From Allofustis seminis DSM 15817 (lineage in GTDB: Bacteria > Bacillota > Bacilli > Lactobacillales > Carnobacteriaceae_A): a stretch of DNA of 64,000 nt. This document shows positions 8,331 through 16,121 of this stretch, piece after piece. The stretch's first letter is position 1. Every line of letters starts with the position of its first letter. The stretch lies in NCBI RefSeq assembly GCF_000374325.1, contig NZ_KB894082.1, positions 1-64,000 of the forward strand, given 5' to 3'. The position numbers and the translations under genes were made by a program. Below the pieces are notes generated by a model. It saw only the letters and a list, made by a program, of their open reading frames with translations, was not told where the DNA came from and did no database searches.

Positions 8331-8708
8331 ATGAAAAATATACATACTGATAAAGCGCCAGCAGCAGTAGGACCTTATTCACAAGCTATTATGACGGAAG
8401 GCTTACTCTTTTTATCGGGTCAACTTGGAATTGATCCTGCAACTGGAAAAATGGTAGAAGGTGTAGCAGGTCAGGCAGAGCAAATGTTGAAAAATGCGCA
8501 GGCCATTTTAGAAGAAGCAGGCGTTGGCTTTGAAAAAGTGATCAAGACTACTGTTTTTCTAACGGATATGGCCGATTTTCAAAAGGTTAATGAAATTTAT
8601 GCTAAATATTTTTCAAAACCTTTTCCAGCACGTAGCGCAATTGCCGTAGCAGCATTGCCTGTGGGTGGGCTTGTAGAAATTGAAATGATTGTTGAAATTC
8701 CTGCATAA
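8331..8708 (+). CDS. ridA: RidA family enamine/imine deaminase
   Basis: RidA hydrolyses reactive enamine and imine intermediates made by PLP enzymes such as threonine dehydratase. The protein has 125 residues, the usual size. It has the family N-terminus DKAPAAVGPYSQA, and the segment PARSAIAVAALP carries the conserved substrate arginine. AGAAAGGA precedes ATG 8331. It follows sufB by 17 bases and ends at a strong terminator, so it is probably the last gene of the suf transcript. Confidence 0.94.
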   Translation: MKNIHTDKAPAAVGPYSQAIMTEGLLFLSGQLGIDPATGKMVEGVAGQAEQMLKNAQAILEEAGVGFEKVIKTTVFLTDMADFQKVNEIYAKYFSKPFPARSAIAVAALPVGGLVEIEMIVEIPA

Positions 8709-8738
8709 GCTAAAGTGGCAATGATCGCAATATAATCC

Positions 8739-8778
8739 AAAGACTTGAGAAATATTTTTGTTTCTTAAGTCTTTTTTT
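8739..8778 (+). terminator. Terminator after the suf-ridA unit
   Basis: AAAGACTT with a following GAGAAA arm pairs with TTTCTT and AAGTCTTT. The stem is followed by a T run. Confidence 0.9.
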
Positions 8779-8788
8779 ATTAAAGTAG

Positions 8789-8816
8789 TTGACTTTTTGA
8801 TTTATATTTGTAAACT
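8789..8816 (+). promoter_or_regulatory. copB promoter with cop-box-like operator
   Basis: A -35 TTGACT and a -10 TAAACT are 16 bases apart. The spacer and -10 carry TATATTTGTA (8803-8812), one mismatch from the CopY operator consensus TACANNTGTA known from Lactobacillales. Copper control by a CopY elsewhere in the genome is an inference; no copY is in this window. Confidence 0.55.
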
Positions 8817-8843
8817 TAAAAAGAAGCCAAAGGAGGAATAGCT

Positions 8844-10853
8844 ATGAACAATCAGCATAATCATCAAGAATGTCATCATGAACATCATCATGAGCATCAT
8901 CAAGGGTGCGAACATATGCATCATCATGGTAATTTCAAAAAAATATTTTTTAACTCATTGCCACTTGCAATTGCGATAATGGTCATCTCGCCTATGATGG
9001 GTATTCAATTGCCTTTTCAATTTACTTTTGAATATTCTGATATGCTAGCGGCGATTTTATCGACAATTTTGCTTATTTATGGTGGACGGCCATTTTATGA
9101 AGGCGCGAAGATGGAATTTCAAGAAAAATCACCAGGCATGATGGCATTGGTTGCCATGGGTCTATCAGTATCATATCTATACAGTCTGTGGGCAGTTGCT
9201 GCTCATTACTTTTATCAAGTGGAGACTATGAATTTTTTCTTTGAATTTGCATCGTTAATTTTAATCATGCTTTTAGGCCATTGGATTGAGATGAAGACAA
9301 TGATGGAAGCGGGTGATGCACAGAAAAGCTTGGCTGCTTTACTTCCAAAAGATGCTGAAAAAATTCAAGAAGATGGTACCACTGTAAAGGTGCCTATTCA
9401 AAAGCTGCAAGTGGGAGATAGAGTGAGAGTGGCCGTTGGCGAGAATGTCCCAGCAGATGGTATAATCGTTCGAGGTCAGACACGCATCAATGAATCGTTG
9501 CTGACGGGGGAATCGAAGCCAGTAAAAAAAGAAGAAAAGATGACAGTTATTGGTGGGTCAACCAATGAAACGTCAACGTTTGAAATGGAAATCGTTGAAA
9601 TGGGTGAAAAATCATTTATTTCTCAAGTACAACAGCTCATTGAGCAAGCGCAGCGCCAGCCATCTAGAGCAGAATATCTTGCACAGAAAGTCGCCAGTCG
9701 ACTCTTTTATATTGCATTGCTTGTTGCAGTTGTGGCATTTTTCAGTTGGCTCATCGTAGCTGATCTTAAAGTGGCCATTCGCTATATGGTTACGACACTT
9801 GTCATTGCATGTCCCCATGCTTTAGGGTTAGCAATTCCGATGGTTGTTGCACGTTCAACGCATCTAGGTGCTCATCATGGACTTTTGGTGAAAAGAAGGG
9901 AAGCACTTGAACGCGCAACAAAAGCAACCGTAATGGTCCTTGATAAGACGGGGACGCTGACGACAGGAGATTTTAAAGTGCTTGATATTGATAATTTTTC
10001 GGATCATTTATCACAAGAGAAGTTGTTGGCTTTGATGGCCGGCTTGGAAGAAGGATCATCACATCCGATTGCGATATCTATTTTAAATCAGGCAAAAGCA
10101 TTAGCAATTGAACCAGCCTCTGTCACATCTAAAAAAGTCATTGCTGGAATGGGTGTCAGTGGGAAAATCCAAGGGAAAAAATATGCACTCATTAGTGAAG
10201 AAGCTTATGAAGATAAGCTTCCATCTGTCTCACCTCGATATAAAAATGCTACAAGAAGTGTGCTAACAGAAGAAGGACATGCCGTTGCCATTATTTCTTT
10301 AGGAGATGAATTGAAAAAAACAAGTATGGCACTCATTGACATGTTACATAAACAAAATATTCGTCCAATCTTATCAACAGGAGATAATGAACAAGCTGCT
10401 CAAGCTGTGGCGGATGAGTTAGGAATTGAATATTATGCCCACCAGTCACCAGAAGATAAATATCAATGTATCAAGCGTCTTCAAGAAAATGGTGAATCAG
10501 TTATTATGGTTGGCGATGGAATTAATGATGCTCCATCTTTGACTCTTGCAGATGTTGGGATTGCGATTGGTGCTGGGACACAAGTTGCACTGGATTCAGC
10601 AGATGTTATCCTAGTGCAGTCTAATCCATCAGATATTGAATCCTTTATGCAATTGGCAATCAAAACAACACGCAAAATGAAAGAAAATCTCTGGTGGGGT
10701 GCAGGATACAATTTTGTTGCATTACCACTTGCAGCAGGGATCCTCGCTCCTATTGGCATTACATTAACTCCAGCATTGGGTGCAATTTTAATGTCATGCA
10801 GCACTATCATTGTGGCAATTAATGCGATGTTGTTAAAACTTGATGACTTTTAA
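8844..10853 (+). CDS. copB: CopB-type copper/silver-translocating P-type ATPase
   Basis: This 669-residue P1B-type ATPase exports copper (or silver) ions across the cell membrane. The first 28 residues are rich in His and form the metal-binding tail typical of CopB rather than CXXC domains. The actuator motif TGES (221-224), the transmembrane CPH motif (323-325), the phosphorylation site DKTGT (from D367), the HP motif (407-408) and GDGINDAP are all present. CPH, not CPC, marks the CopB subgroup of Enterococcus hirae CopB. AAAGGAGG precedes ATG 8844. It appears to be transcribed alone; copY, copZ and copA are not adjacent. Confidence 0.93.
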   Translation: MNNQHNHQECHHEHHHEHHQGCEHMHHHGNFKKIFFNSLPLAIAIMVISPMMGIQLPFQFTFEYSDMLAAILSTILLIYGGRPFYEGAKMEFQEKSPGMMALVAMGLSVSYLYSLWAVAAHYFYQVETMNFFFEFASLILIMLLGHWIEMKTMMEAGDAQKSLAALLPKDAEKIQEDGTTVKVPIQKLQVGDRVRVAVGENVPADGIIVRGQTRINESLLTGESKPVKKEEKMTVIGGSTNETSTFEMEIVEMGEKSFISQVQQLIEQAQRQPSRAEYLAQKVASRLFYIALLVAVVAFFSWLIVADLKVAIRYMVTTLVIACPHALGLAIPMVVARSTHLGAHHGLLVKRREALERATKATVMVLDKTGTLTTGDFKVLDIDNFSDHLSQEKLLALMAGLEEGSSHPIAISILNQAKALAIEPASVTSKKVIAGMGVSGKIQGKKYALISEEAYEDKLPSVSPRYKNATRSVLTEEGHAVAIISLGDELKKTSMALIDMLHKQNIRPILSTGDNEQAAQAVADELGIEYYAHQSPEDKYQCIKRLQENGESVIMVGDGINDAPSLTLADVGIAIGAGTQVALDSADVILVQSNPSDIESFMQLAIKTTRKMKENLWWGAGYNFVALPLAAGILAPIGITLTPALGAILMSCSTIIVAINAMLLKLDDF

Positions 10854-10976
10854 TCCCTCTTTATCATGTATTAGTCTAAGTATTGTGGCACCATTTCTCA
10901 TTTACAAAAGCTGCAAAATTATTTGAAGATTGAATAAGAAAAAGCTTCGACATGTCAATCCCTTTATGTCAGTAAG

Positions 10977-11036
10977 TTTACAAAGGGTTACAAACACAAA
11001 ATATTTATTGAGTATTCAGCATAAAACGAGTAGAAT
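10977..11036 (+). promoter_or_regulatory. Promoter with upstream TTACA direct repeat
   Basis: The -35 TTGAGT (11008-11013) and -10 TAGAAT (11031-11036) are 17 bases apart. A direct repeat TTTACA / GTTACA (10977-10982 and 10987-10992), 10 bases apart, lies just upstream. This resembles, but does not match in spacing, the WalR site that controls cell-wall hydrolases. No terminator is evident for copB in the 229-base gap. Confidence 0.5.
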
Positions 11037-11082
11037 ATACAATATACTATCAACGGGCAAAAATTAGCATAAGGAGAAGTGA

Positions 11083-12375
11083 ATGATGAATAAAAAAATA
11101 ATAAAGAATATCCTTGTGTCTACGAGCATCTTATTATTAATGCTTGGGCAAAATAGTTTGCTAGCGCTTGCTGATATCTCGGATCTTCAAAATCGTCAAG
11201 AAGAAATTCAACAAGAATCCGATCATGTGTCGGAAAAGATCAATGAGACAGAAACAGAAATTGGCACTCTTGAAAGCAAAAAGAGTGTGTTGGAAGCAGA
11301 AGTTGAAAAACTTCAAAAACAAATTGATGAGATTGTTCAAAAAATTGTCGCACATCAGCAAAAAATAACTGAACTTGATGAAGAAGTCCAAGTATTAGAA
11401 AAAGAAATTGAAATATTAGAAGAAAAAATTGAAAAGCGTAGCGATTTAATTAAAATTCAAGCGCGCTCAGTTCAAGTTACGGGTTCTCCACAAAGTGTGG
11501 TAGATATTTTATTAGAAGCAACGAGTGTTACCGATTTACTTGGTCGTATGGAGTTGGTTTCTACAATTGTAGGAACAAACTTTGATATTATGGAAGATCA
11601 GCGAAATGATCAAGAAGCAGTAAAAAAATCTGTTGCTAAAATTGAAAAAAATCGTCACAAGCAAGAAGAATTAAAACAACAATTAGATATTGAAAAAAAT
11701 AACATTTTGGCACAGCAAGTAGAATTTGATTATAAAGTCGAGAAAATTGCTGATCAGCTTCATTTAAGTGAAGAGAAAAAAAGAGAATTTATTGCACAAA
11801 ATGTGGCACTTGCTGCAGAAAGTAGCAACTTAAGTGGGGAAATACGCGAAATTCGTAATCAAATTGTGGCAGATCAAGAAGCTGCAAAACAAAGTCAATT
11901 GGCTGCTGCTCGAGAAGCACAGATCAATGAAGCGGAGCATGTAAGTACATCTACTTCAAGCTCAAGTAGCTCGTCCCAGTCTTCTCCTACAACGAGTTCT
12001 GGCGGATGGATTCGCCCTTCAAATGGTTATGTATCTAACCCTTATGGCCCAGATCCATTTTACTCTTCAGGATTTCATGGCGGAATTGATTTGGCTGGAA
12101 GCGGTCCAATTGTTGCATCTAAAGCAGGTGTCGTGACAACGGCTGGCTATCTAGGTGATTATGGATATTGCGTCATTATTGATCATGGTGGTGGAGAATC
12201 CAGTTTATATGGGCATCTACAGCCAGGACTGAGTGTCTATCCAGGACAATCTGTCAGTCAAGGACAAAAACTTGGCATCATGGGGTCCACTGGCTTGTCG
12301 ACAGGGGTTCATCTGCATTTTGAAATACGCATCAATGGACAGCGTGTGAATCCTGCCAATTATTTATCATTTTAA
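11083..12375 (+). CDS. Secreted coiled-coil murein hydrolase with M23 peptidase domain
   Basis: The 430-residue protein has an N-terminal signal peptide (about residues 1-30, ending in ALA). A long coiled coil (about 33-275) resembles the FtsX-interacting part of PcsB and CwlO. A Ser/Thr-rich linker (about 288-310) leads to a C-terminal LytM/M23 peptidase. The zinc ligands H332, D336 and H412 and the catalytic-type H378 and H410 are present, so it should be an active endopeptidase that cuts peptidoglycan cross-bridges. The PcsB and CwlO homologues usually end in CHAP or NlpC/P60. AAGGAG precedes the tandem ATGs at 11083 and 11086. Confidence 0.88.
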   Translation: MMNKKIIKNILVSTSILLLMLGQNSLLALADISDLQNRQEEIQQESDHVSEKINETETEIGTLESKKSVLEAEVEKLQKQIDEIVQKIVAHQQKITELDEEVQVLEKEIEILEEKIEKRSDLIKIQARSVQVTGSPQSVVDILLEATSVTDLLGRMELVSTIVGTNFDIMEDQRNDQEAVKKSVAKIEKNRHKQEELKQQLDIEKNNILAQQVEFDYKVEKIADQLHLSEEKKREFIAQNVALAAESSNLSGEIREIRNQIVADQEAAKQSQLAAAREAQINEAEHVSTSTSSSSSSSQSSPTTSSGGWIRPSNGYVSNPYGPDPFYSSGFHGGIDLAGSGPIVASKAGVVTTAGYLGDYGYCVIIDHGGGESSLYGHLQPGLSVYPGQSVSQGQKLGIMGSTGLSTGVHLHFEIRINGQRVNPANYLSF

Positions 12376-12381
12376 ATATTT

Positions 12382-12416
12382 AAGCATTCTAGGACACTTT
12401 ACTGGAATGCTTTTTA
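12382..12416 (+). terminator. Terminator
   Basis: AAGCATTC pairs with GAATGCTT across a 15-base loop, with a T-rich tail. It lies just before the next ribosome binding site. Confidence 0.85.
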
Positions 12417-12439
12417 TTTCATTTTATAAGGAGAAAATA

Positions 12440-13207
12440 ATGGAAGATATTGTATCGTTAAAAAATCAACAGGTCAAACGTTGGCGAAAATTGCGTTCAA
12501 GAAAAGGACGTGAAACATATCGCACTTATATTGTTGAAGGGTTTCATTTGGTAGAAGAAGCGTTAAATACTACAACCGTTGAAATTTGCTGTATCATGGG
12601 GTCTGAAAAAGCATTAGCATTGCTTGGAAAAGTTGATCATTTATGCCCTATCTATCATTTAACAGCTGAGATCGTAGCAGAACTGTCTGAGACACAGACC
12701 AGTCAAGAAATTTTTGCGGAAGTGAGAATGCCGCAATTGGAAGAAAACTTAAAATTAAAGGGTCCTTATTTATTGCTTGATGCGGTGCAAGATCCTGGCA
12801 ATGTGGGAACCCTTATTCGGACAGCGGCAGCTTGTGGATTTGAAGGTGTAGTCCTAGGAAAAGGAACAGCTGATGCATATAATTCAAAAACATTGCGTTC
12901 AGCTCAAGGAAGTCATTTTCATATTCATTTAGTATCTGGCGATTTAAAGCAATTAATTCAAAAAATGCAGCATGAGAATATTTCCATATACGGGACAGCA
13001 CTTCATCAAAAAGCGATTGAATATAAAGATGTTTCACCGCAAGAAGTGTTTGGACTCGTTGTTGGAAATGAAGGTGCGGGTGTTTCGAATGATATTTTGC
13101 AAGCAGTTGATGCTTCTTTATATATTCCGATTCGTGGAGGCGCTGAATCGTTGAATGTTAGCATTGCCGCAGCAATTTTGATGTATCATTTGTATGATCC
13201 GCAATAG
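12440..13207 (+). CDS. TrmH/SpoU family RNA methyltransferase
   Basis: This 255-residue protein is a SPOUT-class 2'-O-ribose methyltransferase acting on tRNA or rRNA with SAM. It has an N-terminal substrate-binding domain (about 1-95) that includes YIVEGFHLVEEAL. The trefoil-knot domain carries motif 1 (DPGNVGTLIRTA), motif 2 (VVGNEGAGV) and motif 3 (ESLNVSIAAAILMY). It resembles the YsgA-type group, which in several Firmicutes lies near pheST; here pheST is about 2 kb downstream. The exact target is not clear. ATG 12440 follows AAGGAG by 6 bases; the leader region upstream is terminator. Confidence 0.9.
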   Translation: MEDIVSLKNQQVKRWRKLRSRKGRETYRTYIVEGFHLVEEALNTTTVEICCIMGSEKALALLGKVDHLCPIYHLTAEIVAELSETQTSQEIFAEVRMPQLEENLKLKGPYLLLDAVQDPGNVGTLIRTAAACGFEGVVLGKGTADAYNSKTLRSAQGSHFHIHLVSGDLKQLIQKMQHENISIYGTALHQKAIEYKDVSPQEVFGLVVGNEGAGVSNDILQAVDASLYIPIRGGAESLNVSIAAAILMYHLYDPQ

Positions 13208-13225
13208 ATAAAAAGGAGTCCTCAG

Positions 13226-14167
13226 ATGAAGAAGATATTATTACTTTTTGAAATGCCTGAAAGCCAAAGACAAGAATTGAAAAAAATAGCACCTGAATAT
13301 GAATGGACGACGACCTTAGTGCCAAGTGATGACACTGTTGAGATTGTATATGGTTGGTCTCCTGAATTCGGAACAATGCTTAAGGATGGTGGCTTTAAAG
13401 GTGTATGTTGGATTCAATTTCCATATGCAGGAGTGAATCAGTTGCCACTTGCGCTACTGGGAAAACGGCAGATCATGTTGACAAATGGCAGTGGCATTCA
13501 TACTTCAAGTATGACGGAAGTATTATTTGGACATCTTCTTAGTTATACAAGAAGTTTTAAAAAATATACTTTAAGTCAACAAGCTCACCAATGGGCATAT
13601 AATGAATGGAGCTTTGATTTTGTAGATAAAACAATGCTTGTCATCGGCGCTGGCAAAATAGGTCAAGAAGTAGCACGCGTTGCCAAAGCCTTTCATATGC
13701 ATGTTCTGGGCATAAATCGTAGTGGCAATAAAGTTGAAAATTTTGAAATGATTTATCCAATGAAAGACTTACAAAATATTCTTCCAGGTGCAGATATTGT
13801 CGTCAACATCTTACCTCTCACAGAAGAAACAACACATCTTTATGATAGTGCTTTATTTCATCAAATGAAAAAAGGTGTACTATTTGTAAATATGGGGCGT
13901 GGGCAGTCCGTTGTGACAAATGATTTAGTATATGCTTTAGAAAGTGGGCATGTTGCTTTTGCGGGGCTAGATGTTTTTGAACAAGAGCCGCTTCCTAAAG
14001 ACCATCCACTATGGGATATGGCACAAGTATCTATTACACCGCATATTGGAGGCGTAGTAGAAAATTATCCAAAACATATTTTTGCAATTTTTAAAGAGAA
14101 TTTAAAAGCATATCAAAGAAGCCAACCCCTTGTACGTAACTGTGTAGATTTGAAATTAGGTTACTGA
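13226..14167 (+). CDS. D-2-hydroxyacid dehydrogenase family protein
   Basis: The protein has 313 residues with a split substrate domain and a Rossmann domain carrying GAGKIGQE (about 138-145). The conserved catalytic arginine region (NMGRGQSV), the glutamate (FEQEPLP) and the histidine (TPHIGG) are all present. It is likely to reduce a 2-keto acid, or oxidise a 2-hydroxy acid, with NAD(P). The substrate cannot be told from sequence. AAAAGGAG precedes ATG 13226. It follows the methyltransferase by 18 bases and may share its transcript. Confidence 0.88.
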   Translation: MKKILLLFEMPESQRQELKKIAPEYEWTTTLVPSDDTVEIVYGWSPEFGTMLKDGGFKGVCWIQFPYAGVNQLPLALLGKRQIMLTNGSGIHTSSMTEVLFGHLLSYTRSFKKYTLSQQAHQWAYNEWSFDFVDKTMLVIGAGKIGQEVARVAKAFHMHVLGINRSGNKVENFEMIYPMKDLQNILPGADIVVNILPLTEETTHLYDSALFHQMKKGVLFVNMGRGQSVVTNDLVYALESGHVAFAGLDVFEQEPLPKDHPLWDMAQVSITPHIGGVVENYPKHIFAIFKENLKAYQRSQPLVRNCVDLKLGY

Positions 14168-14197
14168 ATGGATTGTGAGCACAATTAGCAGAAAAAG

Positions 14198-14225
14198 TTG
14201 CAAAATTGATGCAATAAGGTATAAT
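14198..14225 (+). promoter_or_regulatory. Promoter of the HD-domain gene
   Basis: TTGCAA and a consensus TATAAT are separated by 16 bases. The last two bases of the -10 (14224-14225) form the first two of an in-frame ATG, so that ATG cannot be translated from this promoter's transcript. Confidence 0.7.
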
Positions 14226-14265
14226 GGCTAATGAGCAAAAATTAGGAAAAAAGGAAGTTGTTCAT

Positions 14266-14805
14266 TTGCAAATAATATATCCAGACTGGCAAACGGATCC
14301 TCAGTATCTTGAATTTGTTGCTGATATTTTAGAAAATGAAGAATTTATGAAACTTCATCAGATTGAACATCACCACGTTACGACACGATATAATCACTCG
14401 CTATTTGTTTCATATGTCAGTTATGTCATCGGAAAGAAATTGGGTGCTGACCTAAGATCGCTCGCACGTGGCGCATTGCTTCATGATTTCTTTTTAGAAT
14501 CTCGCCAAGAAATTGAACAGATGCATATCGGTTCGCACAATGCAGTCCATCCACATCTTGCACTTGCAAAAGCACAATCGGTCTTCGAATTGAATCCCAT
14601 TGAAGAAGATATTATTGTGAAGCATATGTTTTTATGTACGCCGCGTTGTGGGATACCACGCTATTTAGAGAGTCGAATTGTTACTGTTGCAGATAAATAT
14701 TGTTCCATTTATGAAGTGGGAAAAGGGAATCCAGAAAAATGGATGCAATGGATGACTGTAATGATGATCCGCTTTAAACAATTGAATTTACATTTCAACC
14801 ATTAA
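14266..14805 (+). CDS. HD domain-containing phosphohydrolase-like protein
   Basis: The 179-residue protein has the HD-superfamily metal-binding pattern. A histidine in RYNHSL, then the HD pair in ALLHDFF and a downstream aspartate in TVADKY are present. HD proteins hydrolyse phosphoester bonds, often in nucleotides; the substrate is unknown. TTG 14266 is chosen because AAGGAAG (14251-14257) lies 8 bases before it. The ATG at 14224 lies within the -10 box. The gene ends just before the pheST T-box leader. Confidence 0.82.
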   Translation: MQIIYPDWQTDPQYLEFVADILENEEFMKLHQIEHHHVTTRYNHSLFVSYVSYVIGKKLGADLRSLARGALLHDFFLESRQEIEQMHIGSHNAVHPHLALAKAQSVFELNPIEEDIIVKHMFLCTPRCGIPRYLESRIVTVADKYCSIYEVGKGNPEKWMQWMTVMMIRFKQLNLHFNH

Positions 14806-14829
14806 AGACAAAAACTAGTAAATGAGAAA

Positions 14830-15044
14830 GTTAGACAGAGAGTGATAGAGTAGCTGAGACTATCATCTAATAGCATCATTGAATTTCACTTTTGTCGCTT
14901 GAGTCAAAGGCTCAAATAATCAATGACAATCGGTATCACCCGTTATCGTGAAGAAAGTGTAGTGCAAGGAGGCATGTTCTACTTGTGCTAAACGAGGGTG
15001 GTACCGCGATGCTTCGTCCCTATGTGGGGATGGGGCTCTTTTTT
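14830..15044 (+). promoter_or_regulatory. T-box leader of pheST (Phe, specifier UUC)
   Basis: The leader has a Stem I (about 14834-14896) with an AGTA motif on its 5' side and, on its 3' side, GAA followed by TTC (14885-14887) as a likely specifier codon for phenylalanine. The conserved T-box AGGGTGGTACCGCG is at 14995-15008. A terminator follows: GCTTCGTCCC (15011-15020) pairs with GGGATGGGGC (15027-15036), then a T run. Uncharged tRNA-Phe should favour the antiterminator and allow pheST transcription. Confidence 0.93.
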
Positions 15045-15071
15045 TGAATAAAATGAGGAGGAAATAAGACG

Positions 15072-16121
15072 ATGAATCTATTAGAAAAATTAAATCTCTT
15101 GGCCGAAAAAATTGACGTAGAAGTAAAAACATTAAAGACGCTTGAAGCAGTAGAGGCATTCAAAATTAAAGTTTTAGGACGAAATGGTGCACTAACTGAC
15201 TTAATGAAAGAATTACGAAATGTGCCTAAAGAAGAAAAGCCCGCTCTTGGAAAACGTGCCAATGAAATTCGCCAAGCAATAAATGAGGCGCTTGATGGAT
15301 TGACAAAAGAAATCGAAGCAGAAGTGTTACAGAAAAAAATGGAACAAGAAACCATTGACGTGACACTTCCTGGTCAACCAGTCACACAAGGACACCCACA
15401 TATTATTGAGCAAGTGATGCAACAAATTGAAGATTTATTTTTAAGTATGGGATATGAAATTGTTGAAGGAACAGAGATTGTTTCTGATGTGATGAACTTT
15501 GAGCGTGTAAATGTGCCTAAAGATCACCCAGCACGTGATATGCAAGATTCTTTTTATATTGATGATCATCATCTCTTGCGAACACAGACATCGGCAGTTC
15601 AACCATTAGTGCTTGAACAACATGATTTTACAAAAGGGCCTTTGAAAGTAATTAGTCCTGGAAAAGTTTATCGACGTGATAATGATGATGCTACTCATTC
15701 TCATCAATTTCATCAAATTGAAGGAATGGTCGTTGCAGAAGGTATTACAATGGGGGATCTCCTAGGAACCTTAGAATTGATGAGTAAAGAAATTTTTGGC
15801 GAAAATCGTGAAGTACGCTTCCGTCCGAGTTATTTCCCATTTACTGAGCCCTCTGTAGAGGTTGATGTTTCTTGCTTTAAATGTGGAGGCAAAGGGTGCA
15901 ATGTCTGCAAACAAAGTGGCTGGATCGAAATACTAGGCGCTGGCATGATTCATCCAAACGTCTTAAAAATGAGCGGTATCGATTCAAATAAATATACTGG
16001 TTTTGCATTTGGTACGGGACCTGACCGTATGGCGATGCTCAAATATGGCGTAAATGATATTCGTCAATTTTATTTAAATGATGAAAGATTCTTGAATCAA
16101 TTTATAGGAGGTACAAAATAA
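15072..16121 (+). CDS. pheS: Phenylalanyl-tRNA synthetase alpha subunit
   Basis: PheS carries the class II catalytic core of the heterotetrameric enzyme that charges tRNA-Phe. The protein has 349 residues, a normal length. It has the N-terminal coiled coil, motif 2 (FHQIEGMVV region), a cysteine-rich insertion with CGGKGCNVC, and motif 3 in [16 protein letters not shown] precedes ATG 15072. The stop codon overlaps the pheT start (TAATG), so the two subunits are translationally coupled. Expression should follow the upstream T-box. Confidence 0.97.
   Translation: MNLLEKLNLLAEKIDVEVKTLKTLEAVEAFKIKVLGRNGALTDLMKELRNVPKEEKPALGKRANEIRQAINEALDGLTKEIEAEVLQKKMEQETIDVTLPGQPVTQGHPHIIEQVMQQIEDLFLSMGYEIVEGTEIVSDVMNFERVNVPKDHPARDMQDSFYIDDHHLLRTQTSAVQPLVLEQHDFTKGPLKVISPGKVYRRDNDDATHSHQFHQIEGMVVAEGITMGDLLGTLELMSKEIFGENREVRFRPSYFPFTEPSVEVDVSCFKCGGKGCNVCKQSGWIEILGAGMIHPNVLKMSGIDSNKYTGFAFGTGPDRMAMLKYGVNDIRQFYLNDERFLNQFIGGTK

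Noticed and set aside
10977-10992. A true WalR box before the hydrolase gene
   Set aside because: Half-sites are 10 rather than 11 bases apart, so I report a similarity only.
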